Notes under the pieces: generated by a model | What the model saw: only the letters and a program-made list of their open reading frames with translations | What the model was told of the DNA's origin: nothing | Database searches by the model: none | Program-made: the position numbers and the translations under genes | Shown here: one piece after another, positions 25,603 to 37,825 of the stretch | Numbering within the stretch: position 1 is the first letter of the stretch | Layout: the number at the start of each line of letters is the position of its first letter | Source of the DNA: Alphaproteobacteria bacterium | GTDB taxonomy: Bacteria > Pseudomonadota > Alphaproteobacteria > Micavibrionales > Micavibrionaceae | Length of the DNA: 64,000 nt | Assembly (NCBI GenBank): GCA_020442425.1 | Contig: JAGRKB010000040.1 | Span: forward strand, 1 to 64,000 | Reading direction: 5' to 3'

Positions 25603-26934
25603 TTACTCTTTAATATGTATATTCGAGAGCTCGCGGCTGATCGCAACAAAGGCATTAATTAGGTCGGCCTGCTCAGGAGCATCGTAGTATTTACTCGTAC
25701 CGGATGCGCAATTTCTGAAGTAATTTTTGGTCGTCTCATTAATTCCTGACGTAAATGTTACTGTATATATGGTAATCCCATCTTCTTTCATATTTTCGCA
25801 AGTCTGCGCCAAACGCTCGTCAAGATCATGGTCGGTTAATTGCAAATCTGACCACTGACCATAACCGCTGTAGCTGCTAGAGCTTCCTATATTGTTATCT
25901 CCATCTGTCATCAGCAGGGCTACTTTTCTAACTTTTTTGTCTGTCCATGAGGCTCCCTCACGGAATGGAGCTTCCGGTGACAAGACTCTGTATCCCCAGA
26001 CCATCCCCAAATTGCTCAGAGTATTTCCGGAGGCATACAGGCTGCTAATCTTGTTTTTGATGTCCGTGTAAGAACTGGTCAGCGGCAATATATATGATTT
26101 ATTACAGCCATAGTTCTTGTTGGAATTTGTAGAATTTCTGTACATATCCCACATCCACCCGGTTGTATAATTTTCTGTGTCTTCTGGATTAGAGCGCGCC
26201 AGCACGCATCCCCACCAACGATAACTCTTCGTTTGGTCAAATGTTGTTCCCCATGGATTATTTACAAAGGCGTCATCATAGGCCGTGCCGTCAGGATTTT
26301 TTCCTAATCCATAGGGGCCAACATTCACGGCTGCAGAAAACGGGACAATGCCAACTTTAACCAAGCTTGAGCAACTTGAGTCTTTACACAGCGTATCCAA
26401 AAATGCATTCGAAGCCGTTTTTAAAGTCTCAATATTTCCATTCCAAGACATCGAGCCTGTCACATCCACAACCATGGCTACTTCAAGCCCCAGAATTTCT
26501 CTAGTTACGCGCGTAGAAGCATCGACAGTCAGTTTATCAACGCCCAATAATCTTGAAAAGGATGTGTTGTAATCTGCCTTCACATCTACTGCGATATCTT
26601 CTCCAATAATCTGAACATTCAGATCATAAGTTGCTCCGATTTTGTATGACGGATAGTTCTGGTGAAAGAACTGGTTTACTTTTGCCGTTACATCTGCATC
26701 TGTGTTGGCGACAGCCGCAGCGGCCAAAGCGGCGGCATCAATGGCATGAGAAAGGCGTTTTTTGACCATATAGGCCATCGACATATCAACTGCCATTCCG
26801 GCAGACCCCACAACAACCGGAATAATAAGCGCGAATGCCACGGCAGTTGCCGCACCTGTCTGTCGGACATAGGCTCTGATGCCTGACATCCACCCGATTT
26901 TCGGTGTCGACTTTCTTTGATTTCCCAAAAACAT
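25603..26934 (-). CDS. TadG-like pilus protein with von Willebrand factor A domain
   Basis: This 443-residue protein begins with a short basic segment and one membrane helix in a TadE/G-type pseudopilin N-terminus (GAATAVAFALIIPVVVGSAG). It then has a large vWA domain (about 150-440) with a MIDAS-like VVDVTGSMS, where Thr replaces the first Ser of DxSxS, and a later LMTDGDNN. TadG-family proteins are anchored outward-facing parts of Flp/Tad pilus systems. GGGAGG six bases upstream fixes the start at 26934. Five-gene-scale Tad machinery (TadA, TadB/C, RcpA) is not present nearby. Confidence 0.85.
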   Translation of the reverse strand: MFLGNQRKSTPKIGWMSGIRAYVRQTGAATAVAFALIIPVVVGSAGMAVDMSMAYMVKKRLSHAIDAAALAAAAVANTDADVTAKVNQFFHQNYPSYKIGATYDLNVQIIGEDIAVDVKADYNTSFSRLLGVDKLTVDASTRVTREILGLEVAMVVDVTGSMSWNGNIETLKTASNAFLDTLCKDSSCSSLVKVGIVPFSAAVNVGPYGLGKNPDGTAYDDAFVNNPWGTTFDQTKSYRWWGCVLARSNPEDTENYTTGWMWDMYRNSTNSNKNYGCNKSYILPLTSSYTDIKNKISSLYASGNTLSNLGMVWGYRVLSPEAPFREGASWTDKKVRKVALLMTDGDNNIGSSSSYSGYGQWSDLQLTDHDLDERLAQTCENMKEDGITIYTVTFTSGINETTKNYFRNCASGTSKYYDAPEQADLINAFVAISRELSNIHIKE

Positions 26935-26959
26935 TATTCCCTCCCTTTTGGGCACTCTT

Positions 26960-27487
26960 TTAAAATGCCCAGTTTACAGTGGGGCTTCTACGTCCCCGTG
27001 CAAATGCTACTTCGCTAAAATCAATATCGTCTGTGAAATATTTCGAAAACATCGGCGTGTATCCGTATTGTACCGTGACAATAACCATCCCTTCCCCTTC
27101 CGGAGCCAGGCCATCTACACTGGCTACAGCAACATCATTGGGTGGCATGTCTCTTGTCTCTCTCCATAAAATTTCCGGATGGCTATTCTCATCAAACTTT
27201 ATGCTGACAATATCGATTCCAAATCCTGCTGTTCCATAGGGTTCGAATGCCAGTTTTGTCCCTTCTATAATGTCATTTACATCGGCAAGATCTACCGTTT
27301 TATTTCTGGATACCAAATCCGCTCCAATCTGGGATGCCGTAATCGTTTTGGCCGATAACGCAATTCCGTTTCCCAAATCAAAAACGCCCATGAGCAAAAC
27401 CAGCATCACGGGCATTAACATTGCAGCCTCCATTACCGCAACGCCGTCCTCTTGTTCTATCCAATTTTTTACCAGTTTAACTATCAT
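26960..27487 (-). CDS. TadE-family pseudopilin-like protein (second copy)
   Basis: This 175-residue protein has the TadE-type start EDGVAVMEAAMLMPVMLVLLMGVFDLGNGI (Glu followed by a hydrophobic helix, about residues 12-41) and a beta-rich exported part. It belongs to the Flp/Tad minor pseudopilin group. Its start overlaps the end of the upstream TadE-like gene by four bases, and tadG follows after 25 bases, so the three are one unit. Confidence 0.85.
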   Translation of the reverse strand: MIVKLVKNWIEQEDGVAVMEAAMLMPVMLVLLMGVFDLGNGIALSAKTITASQIGADLVSRNKTVDLADVNDIIEGTKLAFEPYGTAGFGIDIVSIKFDENSHPEILWRETRDMPPNDVAVASVDGLAPEGEGMVIVTVQYGYTPMFSKYFTDDIDFSEVAFARGRRSPTVNWAF

Positions 27488-28035
27488 AATTCATCCACCA
27501 CCAACTCAACATCGTAAGGCTCTGTTTCAAGCACCACAGTTGAAACAAATCTTTTTGTTGTTCCTCCTCCATCACCCATGAACTGAGCGATCAACGGAGT
27601 CATTAATTTGTATTGATAGACTGCGCGGATCAAAATCACATCATTGACTGACCCTGCATCAAAGCCTTGAGAAACCAGATTTCCATCACCATCGAAAGAG
27701 GCCGCATGGCTCGCAAAATCACCAAAGCCATTCATATGAATGACTTCGTATTGAATCTTTCCGCAATCCAGAAAAACATTTGCAGCATCACACAGCGCAT
27801 CTTTGAACACTGTTTCAGGATCTCCTGCTGATTGTTGAACTTGTCCTGTGCGAATTAATCGGGACGCTTCACTCGTTGCAAAATCAAGAACACTCATGCC
27901 CGTGAACATCATCGCCATCTCGATAATACCGAGCAGAAGATAAACCATGGGAACACCAATCATCGCAAATTCGACGGCTGTTGCCCCCTTGTCGTCATGA
28001 CAATAGTCTTTCATTTTTTTTGATATACAACCCAT
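27484..28035 (-). CDS. TadE-family pseudopilin-like protein (first copy)
   Basis: This 183-residue protein has the N-terminal KGATAVEFAMIGVPMVYLLLGIIEMAMMF, the classic TadE/F pseudopilin pattern with the conserved Glu in VEFA. The exported part has two Cys (DALCDAANVFLDCGK) likely to pair. It is the first gene of the minus-strand trio. The DNA upstream is T-rich and followed by the terminator of the neighbouring operon. Confidence 0.87.
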   Translation of the reverse strand: MGCISKKMKDYCHDDKGATAVEFAMIGVPMVYLLLGIIEMAMMFTGMSVLDFATSEASRLIRTGQVQQSAGDPETVFKDALCDAANVFLDCGKIQYEVIHMNGFGDFASHAASFDGDGNLVSQGFDAGSVNDVILIRAVYQYKLMTPLIAQFMGDGGGTTKRFVSTVVLETEPYDVELVVDEL

Positions 28036-28109
28036 CCCTGCTCCAAAAGACCCAAAAGATTTAATTTTATCTTTTTTTGTTTTTAATGCCGCCTAAAATG
28101 CAGACATAA

Positions 28110-28130
28110 AAAAACATGCTCCGCGCATGT
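28110..28130 (-). terminator. Terminator of the pseudokinase operon
   Basis: ACATGC (28114-28119) and GCATGT (28125-28130) form a hairpin followed on the minus strand by a run of seven T. It separates the 28202-30771 operon from the downstream TadE genes. Confidence 0.75.
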
Positions 28131-28201
28131 CTTCTATCTTTATCCTATAGAGTTTTCTTTAATATGTTTTTAAGAATGTTAAGAAATTATATCGTTTTTT
28201 A

Positions 28202-28699
28202 TCAATTATCTTCTTCATTCTTTACCGGAAAGCCAAAGCGATCTAACGGAATCTCGCCTGTTACTTCTTCTCCCCACCTTGTGATTAATTCTTGTTGGGT
28301 TTTCTTGATTTGCTTTAGCCGCGTATGGCCTTTTTGAACCATCATCGTTGCCACAATCCCCGACAGCCCCCAGTCAATCAGATACCCCATAAACGCGCCG
28401 CCGTACATAATGACAATGTTAAGCGGATCAGTCAGAATTTCCAGTGTGTGGTCCAGAGAATGACCTTTTTGAATCAATTGGAAGAAAAACGGGAATACTG
28501 CCGCCATATTCATGAAGGTGATGGTCAGAGTTCTCATTTTCTGAGATGAAGTATCGATAAATCGTGCCACGATAGATGGCATCATGCCAAAGAAAAACAA
28601 AACAGTTGTCGGCAAAATAGCCACGGAGGTCAGAAAAAATCCAACCAGTAACACTCTATGTTTTATTGATTTTTTCCCTTTGCTTTTTTGTTTTGCCAT
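28202..28699 (-). CDS. Three-helix membrane protein, partner of the pseudokinase
   Basis: This 165-residue protein is of no recognised family. It has a basic N-terminus (KQKSKGKKSIKHR), three hydrophobic segments (about residues 15-36, 55-76 and 92-120) and a charged cytoplasmic C-terminal tail of about 40 residues. It starts two bases after the pseudokinase stop, so the two are almost certainly co-translated and probably act together at the inner membrane. Confidence 0.75.
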   Translation of the reverse strand: MAKQKSKGKKSIKHRVLLVGFFLTSVAILPTTVLFFFGMMPSIVARFIDTSSQKMRTLTITFMNMAAVFPFFFQLIQKGHSLDHTLEILTDPLNIVIMYGGAFMGYLIDWGLSGIVATMMVQKGHTRLKQIKKTQQELITRWGEEVTGEIPLDRFGFPVKNEEDN

Positions 28700-28701
28700 T
28701 T

Positions 28702-30771
28702 CTACCCTCTTACCAACTGGAAGAATACATAGACCAAGATTACCAGTCCGGAAATTGCACCAGAGACAATGGTGGATGTTTGTTGACCGACACCACGGCC
28801 AAAATTCTTATTGTTCTCTAGATCATAGCTCAGGCGCGCATATTCTTTTTTCAAATTTTGATATTGCTGCATTGCAATTGCGAATAGCTTTGTATCATCC
28901 TGAATTTGCCTAGCGTTATTGAACAATTCTGCAAAGTTCTGCATACTGCCCTTTGCCATAAGCTTATCCGCTTCAACTTTAATTGCTCTTCGTCGCTCCC
29001 GATCATGGAACCTATTAACTAGCACTTCAATATGCCCCCCGATCCACGCCGTCAAATGTGGTAAGGTCGCAATTTTCTCCCGTTGCTGAATTTTCGAGAA
29101 TATCTTTATTGCGCCTGCTACTTGGCGGTACTTTTCGTCGGACATCAAATCTGCAGAAAATGACTCAATGGACTGACGATCGTGAGTGAACAAATAGGCC
29201 ACAATATGCCGATCAAAAAACCAAGACGGTTTTGATTTTCCAGAGCCTATCTTATCCAATGCTATCACAAGATCTTTTGACGACCGCACATGATAGAGTG
29301 CCAATTTTTCACTGAGACATTTTGAACTTGGCGATAGAAAATAAGCGCAACGTTCAATTCCGAAGCCCATAGACTTCTGGAGCATGTACATGCGACAAGT
29401 CTCAAATTTACCCGGCTCATCACCAATTGAAATTCCTGCGTCAAATCTTCCTGATGCCCATAAAGGCACTAACTCTCCCTGTATTACTTCTACAAATAGA
29501 TTCAGGTCTCTTCCTTGTGCCATTGCATCAACAATCAAGTGTCCGAAATGTTCAGGGAAGAAGATATTCCCTTTATAAACCATTGGAAAATTTGGAGCCA
29601 ACGCCATTGTGATGTAGGACACCATTCTTTCGGCATAATTTGATCCGGATGAATTCTTTTTAGCTTGCTCTACAGCCGCCTCATATCGTTCTTCATACTC
29701 ATCCACTTGAATTGCCCGATTGAGCCAGAGATACAACTCTCCGGATTCCACTAAGTCCAGTGTCGCTGCCGGATCTTTGTAAAGCTGTGTTGCCAGAACA
29801 TCCGGTCTAAAATATTTTTTCTTTTTAAACTCGATGGGACGCGATGATTTTGGAACTGGACGACTTCCTTGCTTGGCAGATACCCGCCGTCCATCCATCC
29901 ATTCTTTGATATCCCAGATTGTCCAGCGAGCCGCCACGTCATCACTTAAGAGCCCCCTGAGAACTTCTATAATTTGCCCCGGAAACCTGTCTCTAGAGGT
30001 TACAAGGTTGAAAGTTCCGTGCTCAAGTTTATGAAGCATTACTTCTTCCTTGCTCATACCAGCAGAAAAATCATGCGGGGCAATCATCAGCGCCAGCGCC
30101 ATCCCCAGCGCATAAATATCATCTGCATTCGTGGCCTCGCCTTTGGACAAGGGGTTTGTCATTGACCTTTCCAATGTTTCATAAAGCGCCGGTTGAGCAA
30201 AGCCACTCGATACGGACAAACACTCTCCAAGCATTACGTTTTCAAAGGTGGCTGACCCTCCATCAAGAATATTTTCCAGACATATATTTCCGTGAGAGAC
30301 TCCGCGGTCGTGAAGAGCAGATACGGCATCTACCAAATTGTGAAAGACCGTGTTTAGTACCAAATCAAGTTTCAGCCCGAGAGATTTTCCTTCTTTTAAC
30401 GTAGAAAGTGGCTTTCCAGGGTTACCATCATAGACAAAAACATATTTTTCCCGTCTCTCCGGTGTCCAATCCACGACGCCTGAGGCCACAATTTTCTGCA
30501 GGGCACTGGACATCGCGTTCATGTATTTATGAACAACAGATATACGCGGAACAATATTATCCGGACAAATTAGGGCATATGCTTTGCCGCCGTTTTTATT
30601 TTCAGCTTCGTAAGCCTTGGCAGCGCCTCTATCCAAATGCGGTAGAGGTTTTCCGGGAAAGATTTTAATGTCGCCCTTTAACAAAACTTCAGCCATAGAA
30701 GACGTTGATGCGACTTCCGGCTTTTTGTCTGCTGTGGCTTTTTGCGCTGTATTTTCTTCTTGATCGGGCAT
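28702..30771 (-). CDS. Tail-anchored protein-kinase-like protein (probable pseudokinase)
   Basis: The first 290 residues of this 689-residue protein follow a Ser/Thr kinase fold: LVDAVSALHDRGVSHGNICLENIL (residues 146-169) aligns with the HRDxKPxN catalytic loop, and ADDIYALGMAL (217-227) with subdomain IX. The catalytic Asp is replaced by Asn (HGN, N162), the Lys two positions on by Cys, and no DFG or clear beta-3 Lys is visible, so phosphotransfer is unlikely. Residues 300-640 are an unrecognised, helical, charged region, and a single hydrophobic segment at about 664-686 anchors the C-terminus. It lies downstream of purA after a hairpin. Confidence 0.75.
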   Translation of the reverse strand: MPDQEENTAQKATADKKPEVASTSSMAEVLLKGDIKIFPGKPLPHLDRGAAKAYEAENKNGGKAYALICPDNIVPRISVVHKYMNAMSSALQKIVASGVVDWTPERREKYVFVYDGNPGKPLSTLKEGKSLGLKLDLVLNTVFHNLVDAVSALHDRGVSHGNICLENILDGGSATFENVMLGECLSVSSGFAQPALYETLERSMTNPLSKGEATNADDIYALGMALALMIAPHDFSAGMSKEEVMLHKLEHGTFNLVTSRDRFPGQIIEVLRGLLSDDVAARWTIWDIKEWMDGRRVSAKQGSRPVPKSSRPIEFKKKKYFRPDVLATQLYKDPAATLDLVESGELYLWLNRAIQVDEYEERYEAAVEQAKKNSSGSNYAERMVSYITMALAPNFPMVYKGNIFFPEHFGHLIVDAMAQGRDLNLFVEVIQGELVPLWASGRFDAGISIGDEPGKFETCRMYMLQKSMGFGIERCAYFLSPSSKCLSEKLALYHVRSSKDLVIALDKIGSGKSKPSWFFDRHIVAYLFTHDRQSIESFSADLMSDEKYRQVAGAIKIFSKIQQREKIATLPHLTAWIGGHIEVLVNRFHDRERRRAIKVEADKLMAKGSMQNFAELFNNARQIQDDTKLFAIAMQQYQNLKKEYARLSYDLENNKNFGRGVGQQTSTIVSGAISGLVILVYVFFQLVRG

Positions 30772-30793
30772 AACTATATGAAAAACTATTTGC

Positions 30794-30812
30794 TTCGCGG
30801 AGAACCCGCGAA
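30794..30812 (-). terminator. Hairpin between purA and the pseudokinase gene
   Basis: TTCGCGG-AGAAC-CCGCGAA is a perfect 7-bp stem. On the minus strand it is followed after nine bases by a TTTTT run, so it may be a weak terminator for purA or an attenuator for the next genes. Confidence 0.5.
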
Positions 30813-30859
30813 CTGAGATAAGAGAATCATACAGTGTGCAGCGTCAAATGTAAATTCCG

Positions 30860-33527
<2,668 letters not shown>

Positions 33528-33604
33528 AGGTGGGTTTTAGCCGTTTAACGACCTGAATACAAAAGAATTTTGGTAAAAATCCCCCAAATGAATGAGTATA
33601 TTAG

Positions 33605-35077
33605 CTATTTCACAGGAAATTCGGTCGGGGTTTGACTGCCCAGCTTGATTGTTTTTATGGAATTATGATTGGTATCAGAAATCAGGAGCTGTCCGTTTAT
33701 GATACGAATATCCCCCGGTTCAAACAAAGCCTTGCCTTTGGTCAAAGTTGAGAGTTCTCCGCTTTTCAGATCATATATCCGTATAGCGTTATTATAGGTA
33801 TCAGCCAGAAAGATCTTATTGTTGGCGACATCCAGACCTTGCGCGTGTTGGAGCATCGCTTTCGGATAAGTTCCATCAATCAAGCCGTAATCAAACAGTC
33901 CTGTTCCGATGAGGGTTTTCACCTCTCCGTTTTTCAGCATTCTGAGGGATGAGCTTTCGGCATCGACAAAGAATAGTGTGTCTCCATTCGTTGCAAGGCC
34001 ACTCGGTTGAGCAAGCTTGGCATTGGACGCTGCGCCGTCTTCTATATCTTCGTATCCGCTCCCTGCCAAAACAGAAATTGTTCCTGACGGGATGTCGTAA
34101 ACATGAAGCTGGTGCAGGCCTGCCATGGCAATGGCGAGTTTCTTGTTCTCTGACTGCGGCAAGATTTCGACATCCCATGGAGAGGCCAGAGAAACGGTGG
34201 TGCCTTTATCATTTTTAATTTTGCGGTCGTAGCCGCGCTTGCCGTTACCCGCAAGTGTGGTCACAGTTTTTGTTGTGGTATCAATCACACGCAGCGCGTG
34301 GTTATCAGTATCGGCGATATAGATTTTATCGCCGATTGCTTTTAATCCGCGCGGGTTGTTAAAAGAGGCGTCTTGGTATGTTCCGTCTTTTAAAGCTTTT
34401 TCGCCGCTTCCGATACGGGTTAATATTTTTCCCGTGTTATCTGTGATGACAATTTGATTGTGTCCGGCATCTGCGATCACAAATCCGTTTTCGAAATTTT
34501 CGAGGCGCGCAGGGAATGACAGAGGCGTTTCGGTTTTATGGTTGAGCACAAGGTCTTCATTTGAGGATGTATTCGTTGCGGTTGAAATATGTTTTCCGAT
34601 ATCTTTATCAAGCTCAGATCTGTGCCCTTCTCCTGAATAGCGGCTAATTTCCTGTCCGTCTGCGCCTAAAACTATTAGGGTTGGCCATGCATTGACGCCG
34701 AATGATTTCCAAATGGCGTAGTCGTAATCGTTGGCAATGGGGTGATTTAATCCGAAGCGTTTGGCAGCGGAGAGGATACGATCATTATCCTGTTCTCCTT
34801 TATATTTGGCGGAATGGACACCAATGACGAGGAGTTTATCGCCATATTTATGTTCCAGAAATTCCAGATCGGGGACGATTTGCATGCAGTTCACGCAGCC
34901 ATAGGTCCAGAAATCGAGGAGCAGGATTTTGCCATCCAAATCTTTTTGCATTAGAGGGCGTTCAACATTCAGCCAACCACCTACTCCACCTTTGGCAAGG
35001 TTTGCCGTCAACGGGTTTGCGTGTGCAATCCCAACAATCATCCAGATAGCCAAAAGGAATATCAGAGTCTGTTTCAT
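33605..35077 (-). CDS. Thioredoxin-like protein with NHL beta-propeller (NHLRC2-like)
   Basis: This 490-residue protein has a signal peptide (about residues 1-20), then a TlpA/thioredoxin-like domain (30-165) with a WTYGCVNCMQ redox motif (CVNC). NHL repeats (190-480) follow, recognisable as recurring FNNPRGLKAIGDKIYIADTDNHALRV, AQPSGLATNGDTLFFVDAESSSLR and HAQGLDVANNKIFLADTYNNAIR. The order matches NHLRC2-type proteins. It is likely periplasmic, with the propeller perhaps binding a partner or ligand. The reaction is unknown. Confidence 0.87.
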   Translation of the reverse strand: MKQTLIFLLAIWMIVGIAHANPLTANLAKGGVGGWLNVERPLMQKDLDGKILLLDFWTYGCVNCMQIVPDLEFLEHKYGDKLLVIGVHSAKYKGEQDNDRILSAAKRFGLNHPIANDYDYAIWKSFGVNAWPTLIVLGADGQEISRYSGEGHRSELDKDIGKHISTATNTSSNEDLVLNHKTETPLSFPARLENFENGFVIADAGHNQIVITDNTGKILTRIGSGEKALKDGTYQDASFNNPRGLKAIGDKIYIADTDNHALRVIDTTTKTVTTLAGNGKRGYDRKIKNDKGTTVSLASPWDVEILPQSENKKLAIAMAGLHQLHVYDIPSGTISVLAGSGYEDIEDGAASNAKLAQPSGLATNGDTLFFVDAESSSLRMLKNGEVKTLIGTGLFDYGLIDGTYPKAMLQHAQGLDVANNKIFLADTYNNAIRIYDLKSGELSTLTKGKALFEPGDIRIINGQLLISDTNHNSIKTIKLGSQTPTEFPVK

Positions 35078-35132
35078 ATTATCCCGCCAATTGCTTTACC
35101 GAACCCTGTTTGTACCAGCCTATATTAATTTT

Positions 35133-35199
35133 ACACGGAGTAACGGAGATGCGGAGAAGAGAAAATATAAGATAACTCCGATCCTCTGCTTCTCCGTGT
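35133..35199. repeat. Inverted repeat ACACGGAG/CTCCGTGT
   Basis: Arms ACACGGAG (35133-35140) and CTCCGTGT (35192-35199) are perfect. Internally ACGGAG and GCGGAG face ACTCCG and CCTCTGC, giving a long imperfect palindrome made of short CGGAG units. It sits in the gap downstream of the gene at 35268 and may also act as a terminator. Confidence 0.7.
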
Positions 35200-35267
35200 T
35201 ATATAGATAGGTTCGGAAAAACAGGTGGAATAGTTACATTTCATTTGTAAATGCATAAAACTACAGA

Positions 35268-35636
35268 TTATCGACCGGTCGCACCGAATTCTAAAAACGG
35301 TGCGGCTTTGGCAAAGAGGCTTTCCTGATAATAGCGCAATCTCAAATATGTTACGGGGTGTTGGAGCGCCGCCCAAGCCAGCTTCAAACCTGCCATTAGA
35401 GGATCAGGTTCATCGGCCGCTTTGCCGATTTCACTTCTGAGAGACTGCCCTTCATAAGAGTTTCCAAGCTTTGAGAGCGCTGTAAATGTTGCTTTATATC
35501 CGAGGTCATTATCCAGCATCGCGAAATGGGTATTCAACGCGAGGGTGGCAGCCTTATCTGTCGAAAGTGACCGTGCGCCAAGGGCTGCGTCAGCGACAAC
35601 GTCATCAAAGGCTATTCTTAATTCTAAAAAATCCAT
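35268..35636 (-). CDS. Hypothetical protein
   Basis: I cannot assign this 122-residue, mainly helical protein with no signal peptide. It is rich in Ala and Leu, with YLRLRYYQESLFAKAAPFLEFG at the C-terminal end. It lies on the minus strand between ftsH and the NHLRC2-like gene, separated from ftsH by a terminator. Codon pattern looks native. Confidence 0.6.
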   Translation of the reverse strand: MDFLELRIAFDDVVADAALGARSLSTDKAATLALNTHFAMLDNDLGYKATFTALSKLGNSYEGQSLRSEIGKAADEPDPLMAGLKLAWAALQHPVTYLRLRYYQESLFAKAAPFLEFGATGR

Positions 35637-35705
35637 TATCCCTGACCATTTTTATGCTTAATCAGAACAGAGTGCTTTAATAATATGAAAAAATCAAGAA
35701 AATTA

Positions 35706-35732
35706 AAAAAAGCGCCGAGAAGCGCTTTTTTT
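35706..35732. terminator. Terminator after ftsH (bidirectional)
   Basis: The stem AAGCGC / GCGCTT with a short loop is flanked by A-runs on one side and T-runs on the other. It lies 22 bp beyond the ftsH stop and probably ends the pal-cpoB-tilS-ftsH run. Confidence 0.85.
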
Positions 35733-35753
35733 GAATTTGGATGGATTTTTTGG

Positions 35754-37661
35754 CTAAGCCCCTTGTGGGAGGCCGCCGACGCCGCCGCCTTTGGGGACTG
35801 AGGCCCTAGGAGAGCTTGGTTCGTCATCATCCTTATCACGCAGGATCGGCTCACCTCGGAGCAAGGCTTTGATCTCGTCGCCTGACAGCAATTCATATTC
35901 CAGTAAGGCTTTTGCCAGCGTGTGCAGGTCATCCATTTTGTCATTCAGGATTTCCGTTGCGCGGGCGTAGGCTTCCTCAACGATACGGCGAATTTCACTG
36001 TCCACGGTGTGGGCTGTTTCATCCGACATGTTTTTGGTTTGAGATACGGAATGACCCAAAAACACTTCTTCCTGATCGCCTGCGTATCTCAGAGGGCCGA
36101 GTTTATCGCTCATGCCCCATTCGGTGACCATGCGGCGCGCAATATCGGTTGCCATTTTAATGTCGCTGGATGCGCCTGTTGTGACTTTTTGCGTTCCGAA
36201 AATCAGCTCTTCGGCGATACGACCGCCCATGGCGACGGCCAAGTCTGCTTCGAGTTTGGCTTTGGACATTGAAATACGGTCGCCTTCGGGCAAGCGCATG
36301 ACCATCCCCAAAGCCCGACCGCGCGGCACAATCGTTGCCTTATGGATCGGGTCGGATTCAGGTTCGTTCAGAGCCACAATCGCGTGGCCTGCTTCGTGAT
36401 AGGCGGTCAGTTTCTTTTCGTTATCCGTCATCGCCATGGAGCGGCGTTCTGCGCCCATCATGACTTTATCTTTGGCGGATTCGAAATCATCCATACCTAC
36501 GACACGTTTATTTCTACGCGCTGCCAAAAGAGCCGCCTCGTTCACGAGGTTTGCCAAGTCAGCCCCAGAAAACCCAGGGGTTCCGCGCGCGATGACCATC
36601 GCGTCGACGTTGCTGGCCATCGGCACTTTCTTCATATGGACTTTAAGGATTTTCTCGCGTCCCTTTACATCAGGGTTCGGGATCATCACCTGACGGTCAA
36701 AACGACCAGGGCGGAGCAAGGCCGGATCGAGAACATCCGGACGGTTGGTTGCCGCAATGATAATGACGCCCTCATTGGCTTCAAACCCGTCCATTTCAAC
36801 CAGCAATTGGTTGAGGGTTTGTTCGCGTTCATCATTTCCGCCGCCGAGACCTGCACCGCGGTGACGACCGACTGCGTCGATCTCGTCAATAAAGATGATG
36901 CATGGTGCGTTCTTTTTCCCTTGCTCGAACATATCGCGGACACGGGATGCCCCGACACCCACAAACATTTCAACAAAGTCAGAACCGGAAATAGTGAAGA
37001 ACGGAACGTTGGCCTCGCCTGCCACAGCACGCGCGATCAAGGTTTTACCAGTCCCCGGTGGGCCTACCAGCAATGCGCCTTTCGGGATTTTACCGCCCAA
37101 GCGTTGGAATTTTTGAGGGTCTTTCAGGAACTCAACAACTTCGCTCAACTCTTCTTTGGCTTCGTCGATGCCTGCCACGTCTTCAAATGTTACGCGGCCC
37201 TGTTTTTCGGTGAGCATACGCGCACGAGATTTACCGAAGCCCATTGCTCCGCCGCCGCCCTTGCCTTGCATCTGGCGCATGAAGAAAATCCAGACACCGA
37301 TTAACAGCAGCATCGGGAACCATGAGAGCAAGACCCCCAGAATAGAGAATTTTTCTCCCTCTTCCGGTTCTGCCTTGATACGGACATTCGTCCCTTGCAA
37401 ACGGTCTACAACATTTTCACCGTTCGGAACCAGTGTATGAAAAAGAGCCTGATTATCTGCCAAATGTCCTGTGACTTCCTGCCCCTGAATGACAACATCG
37501 GAGATTTTTCCCGCTTTTGCGTCTGCCATAAACTCGCTATAGGCCAAGTTTTGAGACTTGCCATCCTGCATGTTTTTGGAATTCTGGAAGACATTAAATA
37601 ATACGAACAATGCCAATCCGATCAACAACCACATCAGCAAGTTTCTATTCATTCCCTGCAC
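35754..37661 (-). CDS. ftsH: ATP-dependent zinc metalloprotease FtsH
   Basis: This 635-residue membrane-anchored AAA+ protease degrades misfolded membrane proteins and regulators. It has two N-terminal membrane helices (about residues 7-24 and 105-124). The AAA module has Walker A GPPGTGKT, Walker [12 protein letters not shown] and the second region of homology ending RPGRFDRQV. The protease domain has zinc motif HEAGH. A Gly/Pro-rich tail ends the protein. It follows tilS on the same strand after 165 bp of AT-rich DNA holding its likely own promoter. Confidence 0.98.
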   Translation of the reverse strand: MQGMNRNLLMWLLIGLALFVLFNVFQNSKNMQDGKSQNLAYSEFMADAKAGKISDVVIQGQEVTGHLADNQALFHTLVPNGENVVDRLQGTNVRIKAEPEEGEKFSILGVLLSWFPMLLLIGVWIFFMRQMQGKGGGGAMGFGKSRARMLTEKQGRVTFEDVAGIDEAKEELSEVVEFLKDPQKFQRLGGKIPKGALLVGPPGTGKTLIARAVAGEANVPFFTISGSDFVEMFVGVGASRVRDMFEQGKKNAPCIIFIDEIDAVGRHRGAGLGGGNDEREQTLNQLLVEMDGFEANEGVIIIAATNRPDVLDPALLRPGRFDRQVMIPNPDVKGREKILKVHMKKVPMASNVDAMVIARGTPGFSGADLANLVNEAALLAARRNKRVVGMDDFESAKDKVMMGAERRSMAMTDNEKKLTAYHEAGHAIVALNEPESDPIHKATIVPRGRALGMVMRLPEGDRISMSKAKLEADLAVAMGGRIAEELIFGTQKVTTGASSDIKMATDIARRMVTEWGMSDKLGPLRYAGDQEEVFLGHSVSQTKNMSDETAHTVDSEIRRIVEEAYARATEILNDKMDDLHTLAKALLEYELLSGDEIKALLRGEPILRDKDDDEPSSPRASVPKGGGVGGLPQGA

Positions 37662-37825
37662 AATCTATTCCTTTAAGTTGAATGGTACACTTTAGCTTAT
37701 CTAGCTCAATATTGCTAAGATAACGCTACCATAAACAGATTCAATAGACCCGTCTATGGTTATACAATACTTATATATATAGTTTTTTGGCTCTGCGCCA
37801 AGATACCGAATAGGTATTTAAGGAA

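Noticed and set aside
36342-37304. 320-residue open frame antisense to ftsH
   Set aside because: It lies wholly within the well-supported ftsH gene, has no ribosome site and encodes no family-like sequence; it is a shadow of ftsH codon use.
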